64,000 bases of DNA from Astragalus membranaceus (taxonomy: Eukaryota > Streptophyta > Magnoliopsida > Fabales > Fabaceae). This document shows positions 46,484-56,847 of the stretch, piece after piece; within the stretch, counting starts at the first letter, position 1; each line of letters starts with the position of its first letter. Location of the stretch: positions 226,164,659-226,228,658 of the forward strand of contig CM076846.1 in assembly GCA_039519185.1 (NCBI GenBank), written 5' to 3'. Made by a program: the position numbers and the translations under genes. The notes beneath the pieces are model-generated. The model worked only from the letters and a program-made list of their open reading frames with translations, was not told where the DNA came from and did no database searches.

Positions 46484-47236
46484 TGTTAGCCTGCATTTTC
46501 GACAGGTTAATATTAAATGCAGTCAACAGGGTTTGACTTAATAATTTCAGAAAGAAGGCAGGTCTTCGACACCAAGGTATAATTTCGACTTCAAGAGGTA
46601 GTAACCAAGGGAAAGCAGCCTAATGCATAACTTAGCGAATTTGGAAAAAGAGGCCACACTTCGACAGAGAGAAGATTATAGACAGCGAAACAAGCAAAGC
46701 TATGGAGATCTGTCGAATAGGATATTGCTTCCTTGGTCGAAAAGAAAGAACAGTTAGACAATCGAAGTAGAAGCACGTCGAAGTAGCAGTTACTCTGTCT
46801 TATCTTGTTTTAGAAAACCGCTGAGCGGTTATAGTCTTATTTGTATTATAAATAGAGGTTCTGTAGAGGGAAAAAAGGGTCGCAAATCTCATTACACATA
46901 TTTCCTAAAACACTCTACTTCCGCAAACAGAGAAAACAGAGTCAACAGGAATTCATGTATGATTCTGCGTACCACTTCTTTATATAATTGTTTTCATTTC
47001 TTTTAGATTTCTGCACTTTGTCATCTTCTTCACTTACAATTACTGCAATTTACTGCATTTTGATTCCTCTTCCCGCATTTACAAATTCTTGCACTTTATT
47101 GTAAGTTTCTGCACTACTATTAAATATCAACAATTCTTAGTAAAATTTGATCACAAATGGCCTGAGATTCCTAGTTGATCTCGCAAGTAACACGTGTAGT
47201 GAAACTAGCGGTGTTTACTAAAAATCACAGTAAACA
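46484..47236 (+). repeat. 3' LTR of element D
   Basis: 753 bp, differing from the 5' LTR at two positions by my reading (AACAGGG for AATAGGG, ACTTCGAC for ACTTTGAC). Confidence 0.92.
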
Positions 47237-48239
47237 GGGGGATGATTATTAATTCATCTAAACCGGTCTATGATACGTTCTATTTATTGAATTACAATTG
47301 ACACGGGATGGTTATTATTCCAATCATCTAAACCGGTCTATGATACACGATATATAAATTATATTTAGTCGGGGTGACGACCCCTATGGATTAGCATGCT
47401 AGATGAGGGAAGTCATGAGCCCTTGATCTAGGCCCCCAGATGATATGTTTTTGCCTTTAGGACATGTGCTACTATTGGCTAGTTGGGGGTTCACTTAAGC
47501 TTCTTCGGGTTGTTGGTGATGTGCTAAATATTAAAAAGATATGTTTGTAATTCATATTGAATTACCAGTTTATGTTTGTAATTCATATTGAATTACCAGT
47601 AATTGTTTGTAATTCATATCGAATTACCGGTGTATGTTGCAATTCATTAATTGAATTGCCAGATAAATGTTTTATAAAGAAACCGAGAGCGTGGTTAGGG
47701 GTCTCGGTAGAACTCACTGAGATTGTATCTCGTTGTTTATATGTTGTTGTTTTACAGAGAAACAGGGAAAGAGGAGATCCAAGAGGCACGAGTAGGTTGT
47801 ACTCGGATGGTTGCTGAAGACTTGGCTTTTATGCTTAAGATTATGTTTTCCCTTGTTATCTTTGTATCATAACATTATGTTCGTATCGGATGTAAGCATT
47901 ATGTAGTTATTTCCGTGCTTTCTTGTATGGTATTGAACACTAAATCTTGCCGATGGTTGATGGTCAGGGAACCGTTGTGGTCTTATTTATGATTAAGACT
48001 ATTTTGGTGTTATTCAGCAAATTGCTGGGTGAGTGCCTTGTGCCTGGCTGTTGTGTCTCATGACACTGGCACCCCTGCTGGCGCCCTGTGGGTGCCTTGA
48101 CCTTGGATCGCTGCTGGGTGGGTGTCGTGACCTTGGTTGCTTTGTGCCACCATCCTTTCAAATTTTAAGTAGACAGTTGCTAAGTTTTCCTTGCTTTAGG
48201 CTGATGAGTTTGTCGACGCCCGCCGGGACAATTTGTAAT

Positions 48240-48563
48240 GAAGTATACCCTTAGCAAAGTTTACCAAGACTCGACCTGGATAGAACTCGCCCAAGGGGTT
48301 GTGACCACCAAGGCAAGCTTGAAGTATACCCTTGGCACAGTTTACCAGGACTTGGCCCGGATAGAACTCGCCCAAGGGGTTGTGACCACCAAGGTAAGCT
48401 TGAAGTATACTCTTGTCAGAGTTTACCAGGACTCGGCCCAGATAGAACTCGCCCAAGGGGTTGTGACAACCAATGCCAACTTGAAGTATACCCTTGGCAC
48501 AGTTTACCAGGACTTGGCCCAGATAGAACTCGCCCAAGGGGTTGTGACCACCAAGGTTACTTA
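48240..48563. repeat. Four 81-bp tandem repeats, open in frame on both strands
   Basis: Units start at 48240, 48321, 48402 and 48483, each exactly 81 bp (27 codons). Both strands stay open: plus reads ...IELAQGVVTTK and minus reads ...GGHNPLGEFYPG. Neither has other gene features, and it lies 3' of the reversed gag. The length divisible by three explains the long frames. Confidence 0.85.
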
Positions 48564-48915
48564 TATGTTTTGGCGTGCCATGGCACTCCTAACTCCTTGG
48601 AGGGATGATGTTGGCTTTGAGCTAATGTTGAGGTTGCCCCTGTGATTCGGGCAGTCCCTCCCTGCAGGGTATGTTGGGTCTCAAACTTGCCTCGCTCCTC
48701 CCCTAACTAAGGAGTTGGACCCTTTTTCTTTCTTGATCTTAAGGAATTTTCTTTGGAACAAGTGTTAATGCTAGTGAGCTAGAGCAAAAAACTGTAATTG
48801 CAAGCTAAACTTTTGTTAATCATTCATATCGAGCTTTTACATTCTGTCTTCGTGCTTAAACAACAAAATTCTTAACTAGGCCTAGCCTTAGGTTCAGGTC
48901 CTGATGCCCTGCTCC
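48564..48915. other. Noncoding part of the reversed gypsy fragment
   Basis: No gene is seen. It follows the repeat array and ends at the stop side of the reversed gag. Confidence 0.45.
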
Positions 48916-50106
48916 CTATTCAGAGTCACGTGTCTCATCCTCTTCTTCATTCACGTACTGGGCGAGCTTCCCTTCGCGGATCAGCTCTTCAATGTCATAC
49001 CTGAGGGTGTTGCATTTGCTGGTACTGTGCCCATAACCTTTGTGATAACAGCAGTACGTTTTAGAGGTTTGGCCTTTCCTTTGCACGAGAGGTTCGGGTT
49101 GTTTGATGTCCCAAAACTCTGCGTCCACGCATTCAGCAAGGATCTCAGCCTGGGATGTGTTCAGCAGGGTGTACTCTGAGAAGCGACCTTGTCGGGGTCG
49201 GGACTCCCGAGGAGTTCTCTCATCTTGGGCTCCCTTCTGCCATGGTTCTTCAATGGCTTTGTAAGCCAGCTCGTCCTCCTTGCTGCCAACCTTGGCTTCC
49301 TCTTGGTACGCCATGTTGTCTTCTTCGTAGTCCATGTACTTTTGTGCCTTCTGAAGGAACTCATCCAAGCTTTGGGGTTTGTTAACCCCCACGTCCCTTT
49401 GAAACATGCTTCCTTTCTTGAGGCCATCCTTCATCCAAAAGAGCCTCCTCTTGTCTTCGAGGTTCCTGACGTTGGCAGACTCCTTGTTGAACCTTTCCAG
49501 ATATTCTCTAAGTGTTTCTTTCTCTCCCTGCCTGATCGCCCTAAGAACTTCTTCATATTTTGGCTTCAAGCGAGAGGCGGCAAAACGGGTCGTGAACATG
49601 GTAGCAAGTTGCCCCCAGGATGAGACTGAGTTTGGTTTTAAATCCTGGAACCAAGCTAGTGCTGAATCCGTGAGAGTGGGGGGAAAGATCTTGCAGTGGA
49701 CGGGTTCTTTTGCCCCCCGGTAACGCATCATGATTGAGAAGTAGGCCAAATGCCTGTCAGGGTCCCCAGTCCCGTCATACGTTTTGAGAGCTGGGAGCTT
49801 CTCTAAGGTCCTCGGAATTGGGCAGTCGTCAACCTTCCTAGTGAAGGGTCCTTCATTGGAGGTCTATTGCGAGTTGTGAGGTGACCAGTCCCCGATATCT
49901 ATGTCTCGACGGTCACGTCGGGCTGGAGATCTCCTCGAGGTAGATCTATGGCGATGCCTGTTATGGGTATTGGCTCGGCTCCGCGACCTCTCGCGAGAAT
50001 TGGAAGTTGCGAGCGATGAGGTCCTGGGGAGAGATTTCTCAGGCCAGTATGTACCATCAGGCCAGTATGTTCGGCGCTCAAGCGTGCATTGCAGTTTGGA
50101 GTTCAA
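48916..50106 (-). pseudogene. gag: gypsy Gag, reversed, with one nonsense codon
   Basis: The minus-strand frame has an arginine/serine-rich N-terminus (about 50106-49867), an in-frame TAG at 49864-49866 (complement; CAG expected), then a capsid-type region (YDGTGDPDRHLAYF, FPPTLTDSALAWFQDLKP, LREYLERFNKE, about 49800-49480). A CX2H knuckle-like YCCYHKGYGHSTSKC lies near 49035, before an acidic end. The pattern fits Tat-type Gag. Protease and pol do not follow. Confidence 0.7.
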
Positions 50107-50639
50107 ATCGCTCTTATCAGAGTTCAGTGCTCCCTTCTGTTCATGGTCTCACATCGTGTACGAGCAACACGATGGACCGCAGCCCCATGTGAGGTTCAAC
50201 GGAATAGTTGTATCAGCCTAAGATACAGTGGACGTCGTGCATTGATCAGTATATCAGTTTCGGAGTTGATAACGATCCCCCCGGTCGCCGGAATGACCAG
50301 AGATTCCCAGGATGCGTTCTCCTCAAAGCCACGTGCAGACTCGGATTCGCAAGGGTTCGTTTACAGGTTTTAGGCAGCCTGGCATTTTACCGCTTTCTTT
50401 ATCGCTTTCTTCATTTAGCGATTTCCTTGCCTTTTGCAGTTAGCGTGCATGTTGTTAACCATTTCGTTTATTGTTTCCTCATCAACACTCCAAGTGTTGA
50501 TTCGAAAGAAAAAAAAGAAATAAAAAGAGAAAAGAAAAAGGAGAAAAGAGAAAAAAGAAGAAACAGAGAAAGAAAATTCGGGTTTCTCCAAGTAAATCAT
50601 CACTTCATTTTGGCATCCCATTGCATTTTAATGTCATAA

Positions 50640-52667
50640 TGTTAGCATAGTTGTTGTTGTTGTTGAGTGAGAGATGTATTTCAAGTATCTTGACAAACAC
50701 TTTGGGAGGCTTGGGTGCTTGGAATGCTTCTCTCCTTTAGAATAAATTGTGTGTTGTTGTTATTTCACTCATTTCTTGTTGTTTTCATGAATAAAGTGAG
50801 GATTTGAAGCTTATTTCATTTCGCATATTAGAGGAAAATTAGGGTTTGTGTGATTGTTATGCATTTCTTTGCTTGATCATGTGAATCCTTGCCAAAAGTT
50901 TAATCTATGTTGTTCTCTTGCATTATCTTGTGTTTCCATGAATAAAATGAGATTGAGGGTTTATGTTAGTTTCGCATGTTTCAAAGAAATTGGGGTTTAT
51001 GAGATTTTTGATGAGTTGGTTGTCTAATCTTGCAATTACTTGGAATTGAACCTTGATTATGATGTTTGTTTGCTTAAAACTTGTTGTTCTCATGAATTTG
51101 CTTGCAAATCATGCCCTATGTTGATGATTGGCAAGAGGACTCTCACTTGTGCTTTGATGCACACTTTAAGTGTTGAGGATTGCCTAAGAGGATTCAATTT
51201 CTTTTGTGATTCCTAGTGAACAAGAGTGCAAATTTAGGTTTCCTTTCCTTACCAATTGCTTTGATTACCAAAAACAACTTATAAATCATTTTGAAATGCT
51301 CTTGGTCTTGCAAATAAGTAATTGTTTTGAAACAATTTTTGGTTTTGTGTTGACGATTTGGTAAGAGGATTTGACACCTATGCACTTGTGCATATCCCAA
51401 GTGTCAAAGATTACCTAAAGGGATTCAACACCCTAATTGCCTAAACTTGTCAATTTAGTCTTAAGACTTGCCTATGATCTTGCATGAGGCAAATGCCCCT
51501 TTTAATTTATTCCTTCCATGTGGTTGATTGAAGAAATGTATTAGACATTGATGACATCAAAAGGATACCACATGGGTGCTTATGTCTAATGTTGATGTGA
51601 AATCCTTAGGGTTTTGAAAGTGATTCATTAGAAGTTTGATATCACTTGTGCTTTGAAATGCCTTTGCCTATTCACATATTGTGTCATAAATGCCTAGTTA
51701 GGTTCATCCCATTGCCTAGCATCTTCAATAAGATGTGCAACTTAGGTTCTTTTTCTTGCCTATTCATGCATTTTTTGCCAAAATGTTCAACTTGGGTTCA
51801 TTCCTTGCCTATCTGTGTATCGTGTCATAATGTGTGTAGTCTAAGTCCACTTTCAATCAAATGCTTTTTCAAGCATCAAAATCATTCCCTAAACAAGAAT
51901 CAATCCAATCGCGAAAACTCTTCAAAATCAAACTTTGTTAGTAGTCTTGCGAAGCCTTTGCTTGCATGATTATTAACAATGAGGTACTAGTGGCGATCAC
52001 TTGGAGCCTTTGCTCAATTGATCATCATGAATGCCTAATTTTCCTAAAGATTTTCACTAAATCAAAAACTTTGTTGGTAGTCTTGCGAAGCCTTTGCTTG
52101 CATGATTATTAACAATGAAGTGCTAATGGTGGTCACTTGGAGCCTTTGCTCAATTGATCATCATGAAAGCTCAATTTTCACAATTAAACAAGATAAAAAA
52201 CAAAAACCTTTTTCTAGACAACCCAGAACTACGTAGCTTTGAATTCTCCATCGCACCGGGAGATACGTAGGAGCGGATACTCTCCGTCAAGCACAACAAA
52301 CCCAAAACATTTTTCCTTTCAAAAACCAAACACTTTTCCAAAATAAAACATTTTTCAAAAACAAGAACTACGTTGCTTTGAATTCTCCATCGCACCGGGA
52401 GATACGTAGGAGCGGATACTCTCCGTCAAGCGCGAAAACTAAAGATTTTTCATTAAGTCATTCATCAACAAAAGAGGTAAAAACAAAGCATTTTTCCGAA
52501 TCAATTTTGCAAATCACATATTTAATTAAGGTAACCCTTCTTTGAAGGGACGTTATGGGGTGCTAATACCTTCCCCATACATAATTAGACCCCCGAACCC
52601 AAATCTAATGGTTCCAAAGACCATTGCTTTCCAAAAAAGGTTTTTCCGATGTTTTACCTTTAAAAAA
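50640..52667 (+). repeat. Ogre-like LTR sequence, left end unclear
   Basis: About 2 kb of noncoding sequence ends at AAAAAATA directly before TTGGTGGCGACTCTA (52668 onward), a primer-site type I associate with Ogre elements. GAGATACGTAGGAGCGGA (twice) is also Ogre-like. The piece 50471-50640, rich in AAAGAGAAAAG, joins it to the reversed gag fragment. No internal Ogre coding region follows; sequence continues only to about 52735. Confidence 0.5.
51930..52437. repeat. Tandem duplications in the Ogre-like LTR
   Basis: A block of ~105 bp (51930-52035) repeats at 52068-52172 (TAGTCTTGCGAAGCCTTTGC core). A ~68-bp block (TTGAATTCTCCATCGCACCG core) at 52230-52298 repeats at 52376-52437. Both have a spacing of about 140 bp. 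Confidence 0.75.
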
Positions 52668-52810
52668 TATTGGTGGCGACTCTAAAATCCCGTTGTGCGA
52701 AGAAAAATCCCTTCAAGGATTGGGCCCTCGGCCCAGTCCAGAACAAATGGACAAATTTATTTCTTAAATTTTGTCCACGGGGACTTCTTAAATTTAAAGT
52801 TCATTTATCT

Positions 52811-52995
52811 ATCTTTTTTCCCCTCGTGTCTTATTCCCATGGAGTTTTGGCTCTTGGAAGTTTTATTGAGACCCTATTGTATTTGTTTCGGTTGGAGTAT
52901 CCCTTGCATGCTGATTGTAATGGAGTCTCTACTCCAAGGTTAATTGGTGTGTAATCTTTCTCTTTTTGGGCTGTATGCCCCTATTACAATAAAAA
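52811..52995 (+). mobile_element. LINE 3' end fragment (plus strand)
   Basis: It ends GCTGTATGCCCCTATTACAATAAAAAAAAA. The GGCTGTATGCC plus AATAAA/poly-A tail is typical for plant L1 LINE 3' ends. Only the last ~185 bp remain. Confidence 0.5.
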
Positions 52996-53040
52996 AAAAC
53001 AAAGAAAATCTGAAAGAACATCCTACGAGTCTACGTACAA

Positions 53041-53160
53041 CCTTTGGTTTTTCCAAGAAGCTATTATGGTTTCGTAAGACTTGTGTTTTTTCCTTTTAAT
53101 TACTTTCATGGCCGGCGTAAAGACATATTTTAGAAATCAAATTGAGAGAGATAAATGAAC
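53041..53160 (+). other. Truncated extra copy of the ATS3 5' flank
   Basis: It is similar to 53870-53990 and 60170-60310 (shared AAGAAGC..TTATGGTTTCGT and TTCATGGCC.GCGTA blocks). It stands directly before the LINE fragment, so the upstream region of gene 2 is partly duplicated. Confidence 0.55.
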
Positions 53161-53292
53161 TTTTTTTATAAGCAAAATATTTTATTAACGGATGTACAAG
53201 GGATACTCCAACCGAAACAAATACAAGAGGGTCTCATTAAAACTTGCAAGAGCCAAAACTCCATGGAAATAAGACACGAACAGAAAAAAGAT
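53161..53292 (-). mobile_element. LINE 3' end fragment (minus strand) with target duplication
   Basis: On the minus strand it ends in a poly-A run (complement of 53161-53167). AGATAAATGAAC flanks it on both sides (53149-53160 and 53293-53304), a 12-bp target duplication as made by LINEs. Confidence 0.6.
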
Positions 53293-53353
53293 AGATAAAT
53301 GAACTTTAAATTTAAGAAGTCCCGTGAACAAAATTTAAGAAATAAATTTGTAC

Positions 53354-54183
53354 ATCAAATAGATCATGACATTGAAAACCTAAAGATAGAGAGAGTAAGT
53401 AACCCCCCTCCCCTCCTAAAGTAATTGTCAAAATTAGCAAAGACACCTGTCTCAATAATTGTCACATTATATTTTAATTTACTTTTACAAATTTTATGCT
53501 CTAATTAATATTAAGTGCATGAGTCTAAGTCATTTTTATCTACTTTATATTAAAGATAGTCGTGAATATATTGATCATTAACCACATTATTTTCGTTATT
53601 TATACATTTTACTTAATATGTTGAAATACCGAGTGCTACCATTATTGTGAGAACGGAGCGCGTATTTCCTTATTACTAGTTTTTTTTTTTGAGAAAAAAC
53701 CTTATTTCAATGACGTTTTGATTATCTTGTCTTATGATCTTTTACAGATCCAAATGCGATCTTAATTTGTTTCAAATGAATCTTTCAAATCGTCTTTATG
53801 CAAATAGGCTATAAATGAATAGACAAAATCAAATTAGTTGATCTTTAAAATAGAGGAATTCTCACGTCTTTTGACTCTTCTAAGAAGCCATTGTTGTTTC
53901 TTAAGACGTATATAGTTTTTTTTTTCCTTTAATTACTTACTAGCGTAAAGGCATATTAAGCTAATATACTTCAAAAATCAAACAGATATATAAGTGAACG
54001 GTTAAACTTTAAAATCAAGTATTATAATCACAATAAACTACTAGTATAGCTTAATAAATTTTAACTTATTATTTTTGTTTTTGGATTGTTTAACTGATTA
54101 AAGTATTGGAAACCATAAAATGGACATATCTTTTAGTAATACTAAAGCATTTTTACGTCAATGGATAATTTAATGTTACAATG
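53354..54183. other. Upstream region of ATS3 gene 2
   Basis: It has a Stowaway-like start (CCCTCCTAAAGTAATTGTC, about 53410). A colinear match to the upstream of gene 3 (59640-59800 and 60060-60330) spans 53385-54020, with gaps. No gene is seen. Confidence 0.55.
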
Positions 54184-54420
54184 TGGTCTCTGAAATTTTA
54201 TAAAAATTCAATTTAGTCTATTATATTTACAATATATCAATTTAATTATTGACTTTTGCAAAATTATTTTAATTTAGTCTCTCTATTATATCAATTTAAT
54301 CCATTTATTTTGCAAAAAGAGACTAAATTAAAACACTTTAACAAAAGTCGGGAACTAAGTTAATATATTGTAAATGTTAGAGACTAATTTAGAATTTTGT
54401 GAAAATTCAAGGAATGAATT
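54184..54420. mobile_element. MITE-like hairpin upstream of ATS3 gene 2
   Basis: Arms of about 80 bp are inverted (GGTCTCTGAAATTTT...AATTTAGTCT against AGACTAATTTAGAATTTTG...). It is AT-rich with no coding. It lies about 70 bp upstream of the TATA box and is absent at the same place before gene 3. Confidence 0.6.
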
Positions 54421-54489
54421 GGCTAATTGTTAAAATAGACATGTAATTCTATTAAAACACATTGAGTTAAATAACATTCACCCTAATAC

Positions 54490-54500
54490 TATATAATAAA
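54490..54500 (+). promoter_or_regulatory. TATA box of ATS3-like gene 2
   Basis: TATATAATAAA is followed by GGCAAAAGCTGCAAAT, conserved with genes 1 and 3. Confidence 0.7.
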
Positions 54501-54612
54501 GGCAAAAGCTGCAAATTTGAAGGCAAATTAGGAGGTCCACTCAATCCTCCATTTGTTCTCTTCTCTAGAAGCACAAAAAATACTAAAGAAATTATAATTA
54601 CCAATGCAAACC

Positions 54613-55389
54613 ATGAAAGCTTTTATTCTAGTCCCCACATTCTTTTGCATCATCGATGCCTTCTCCCAGTTGGGCCAGGCAACCGGAACATTAATGGCTC
54701 ATCCTCAAATGAAAATGAATGAATCTTCCACATTGAACCAAACCAAACAATATGTAAATTTTATACACTCACTCTTGTCTTTATTTTTTGAAATTAATGG
54801 GCTTTTTACTTTATATTGCCTAAATTTTTTCTTTCCAATTTTTACGCTTCTCATATTTCAACATGTGTGCATCTTAACAACAGAATCATACTAAACTAGT
54901 TGGGACTTGCTCTTACCTGGTCACCATATATACCAGCTGCAATTCTCCCCACTATGCCAAAAATCAAATTGATATTAAATTTGGAGACGCCTATGGCAAT
55001 GAGGTAGGTATCTTCCTTTTTTTTGTTCGTTTGTTAGAAACGTTAACCTTTTTTAAAGTTCTCTGCAACCCTTTAACAAATGTTCGACTCAATTGTGGTT
55101 GTTTGGAGTTAGAGAATAACAATGAAATTTATGTTGGAAGCAGGTTTCTGCTCGTCGAGTGGAAAATGTTGTCACTGCAGAGTTTAAACCGTGCTCGAAG
55201 AATGGATTTAAGATAAACGGAAAGTGTATGAACAAAATCTGCAAACTGCTCCTAAAAAGGAAAGGACGCCCTGGTTGGATAGTAGAGAAAGTTACCGTAT
55301 ATGACTTTAACCACCCACATTTTACATTTTACTACAACTATATAATTCCCGATGATGGCAAAGGCCATGGCTCTAACTTTTGTATTTAG
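54613..55389 (+). CDS. ATS3-like: ATS3-like protein, gene 2
   Basis: Exons are 54613-54753, 54884-55003 and 55144-55389, encoding 168 residues. There is an N-terminal signal peptide (MKAFILVPTFFCIIDAF) and an ATS3 domain with IKFGDAYGNE at the end of exon 2 and GWIVEKVTVYDF and GHGSNFC in exon 3. All six cysteines of gene 1 are kept. An in-frame ATG nine bases upstream (54604) exists, but homology with genes 1 and 3 favours 54613. It is intact and closer to gene 1 than to gene 3 (shared KCM.KICK and DDGKGHG). Probably secreted; role unknown beyond the family's link to seeds. Confidence 0.87.
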
Positions 55390-55625
55390 TATTAAATCTT
55401 GCAATCCATGTCAACAAAAAGCCTCACTCACAAGTCACAAGCAATATGTAAAATTTGGTGACTACTGATCCAATGATATAATGAGTGAGTGCTGAAACTA
55501 AAATAAAATAAAATGTGTTTTACAATAAAGGTTAATAATAATATTACACAATTTGCGGAGACTGAGTTATTGACAAAATCTTCTCTTTTCTACCCACCTT
55601 ACATATACAAAACTATTTACTTTTC
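55390..55625. other. 3' flank of ATS3 gene 2
   Basis: It aligns with 2656-2791 and then 6500-6620, skipping the solo LTR, so this is the uninterrupted version. Confidence 0.75.
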
Positions 55626-55904
55626 AGGGGATGTTAGGATTGGCTTATTTGAGTTTATCTATTGACATAAACACTTATGAGACTATTTGGGGAGAGCTTA
55701 TGGAAACAACTTACGAAATGTTCATAAGTTGTTTTTAACTAATCTTCATAAGCGCAAAATAACTTATGAAAATAGCTTATGGTTTTTACAGAAATAATTT
55801 AACATTATTTTATCTTTTATTATTAAACAGCTTATGTATAAGCACTTATATGATAAACGCTTATGCCATAAGTACTTAACTGAGCTATTTATCCAAATAG
55901 ACCC
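55626..55904. mobile_element. MITE of the CATAAGC/GCTTATG type
   Basis: About 280 bp are rich in inverted AGCTTATG/CATAAGCT motifs and end ATCCAAATAGACC, a form common in legume genomes to my knowledge. The flank of gene 1 at about 6600-6612 lacks it and shows the joined ends (ACTTCTTATTCTTTG), which dates insertion after gene duplication. A remnant of the same end occurs near 55993-56012. Confidence 0.65.
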
Positions 55905-56847
55905 TTATTCTTTGTTTATTAAAATAATTACCTTATTTCATCATAAAAATAAATTAAAGTAACAATAATTGTCTTTAAGTAAATACTTAAATATGTTTAT
56001 CCAAACGGACCCATATTCTTTGTTTATTAATATTTTGAAAAATAAATAGATAGAATGGTAATTAAGTAAAGACTTAAATATATTTTTTGTCTCTCTAAAT
56101 ATAGGGTCATTTGCTTTGCATTTATTTGTTAAATAAATTCCTGTAAAAGCACGTATTTCCATTTTAGTACTTTTGTTAGTTACTTCGTTCACCAATTGTT
56201 AATGTGTCAAACCGAGTTCCTAATTTTTGACAACAAACCGAGTTCCTAATGGCCTTGCCACAACATTATTTTTTATTTTATTTTAAAATGCTAACATGGA
56301 TACACTCATCGGAGTTTCTTCATCTTCCCCATCTCGATTTCCAAAGTCCTCTTCTTCCATGAACATTTACAGGCTACATCCACATAGAGCTGATTTCAGT
56401 CGCTCCCCCTTTTATATTGTTACTCAATCTTCAATCATCTAATATGTAAAGAAACTCATGAAGAAAAAGCAAAGTCATCATATGAAGAGCCAAATGAGAA
56501 CAAAGGGTAATATATGGAGCAATATGATACAAAAGAATATATATATATAGATAGATACATTTGGTGGCTTTTATGGTACCCAAATCTGACATTTTGGGTA
56601 CCATACACAAATAACTTCATAACCAATGATATAATATAAACGTATTCAAGGGTGTAGATGTTATAAAATTTTTAAGAGCGATATTTTTAACTGGATTTAC
56701 ATAAATGGCCGAAAATTATTTTAAAATTAAATAATGCTTTTAAAATAAGGAAGACAACGTTTGCTATAAAATCTTTTGTATGTCAAGAGGAAAGAGAAAG
56801 AACTCCAATACGGGCTACAGAAGGATTTTAGCCTTTTTGGATTCTTC
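55905..56847. other. Intergenic, no gene seen
   Basis: AT-rich, with fragments of MITE ends (about 55990 and 56080) and a short inverted GGTACCCAAA/TTTGGGTACC pair (about 56575-56606). Nothing coding recognised. Confidence 0.4.

Larger units (their letters stand above)
34086..47236 (+). mobile_element. Element D: Tat-clade Ty3/gypsy with an antisense gene
   Basis: Two 753-bp LTRs (TGTTAGCCTG...AGTAAACA) differ at only two positions that I can find. Between them lie gag-pol with two RNase H domains (the Tat-clade hallmark) and a 4-kb antisense gene. The flanking 5-mers GAGGG (34081-34085) and GGGGG (47237-47241) are consistent with a slightly altered target duplication in the 3' LTR of A. It is young but already defective. 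Confidence 0.9.
9366..48018 (+). mobile_element. Element A: Ty3/gypsy chromovirus (Tekay-like), heavily nested
   Basis: It has long LTRs (about 2.2 kb when insertions are removed) starting TGTAACAT, a Met-tRNA type primer site, degenerate gag-pol with a C-terminal chromodomain, and a split 3' LTR. The 5' LTR is interrupted by element B, and the 3' LTR by a CACTA transposon and element D. In the first ~175 aligned bases the two LTRs differ at about 15 positions by my count, so A is much older than its passengers. The 3' terminal part of the 3' LTR is missing after 48018. Confidence 0.85.
21878..48018 (+). repeat. 3' LTR of element A, split into three pieces and truncated
   Basis: Pieces are 21878-22415, 33344-34085 and 47237-48018. 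They align in order with the 5' LTR. The first break is the CACTA transposon (TSD CGA) and the second is element D. The third piece stops at TTATTCAGCAAA, about 110 bp before the LTR end as judged from 17216-17325. Confidence 0.82.
48019..50470 (-). mobile_element. Reversed Ty3/gypsy fragment (gag region), boundaries uncertain
   Basis: It begins abruptly inside the 3' LTR of A at 48019. On the minus strand it carries a gag gene with one stop; beyond it come a GGCGACCGGGGGG stretch (about 50276-50290) that may be a decayed primer site and LTR-like sequence to about 50470. No pol is present. The region downstream of gag holds an 81-bp tandem repeat. Its far ends are not identified, and A's remaining LTR end does not reappear after it. 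Confidence 0.55.
52750..53353. repeat. Inverted repeat, ~157-bp arms, 290-bp spacer
   Basis: 52750-52906 is the reverse complement of 53198-53353 with few mismatches (shared TTCTTAAATTTTGT and GTTTCGGTTGGAGTATCC). Each arm includes both LINE-derived and flanking sequence, so the arm was duplicated as a block after the LINE end had inserted. Confidence 0.8.

Noticed and set aside
48240..48563. CRISPR-like regular repeat
   Set aside because: Units are contiguous without unique spacers, and the DNA is from a plant nucleus.
48196..48645. 27-residue repeat proteins on plus and minus strands
   Set aside because: Explained by the 81-bp tandem repeat; no start context, domain or conservation evidence, so annotated as a repeat only.
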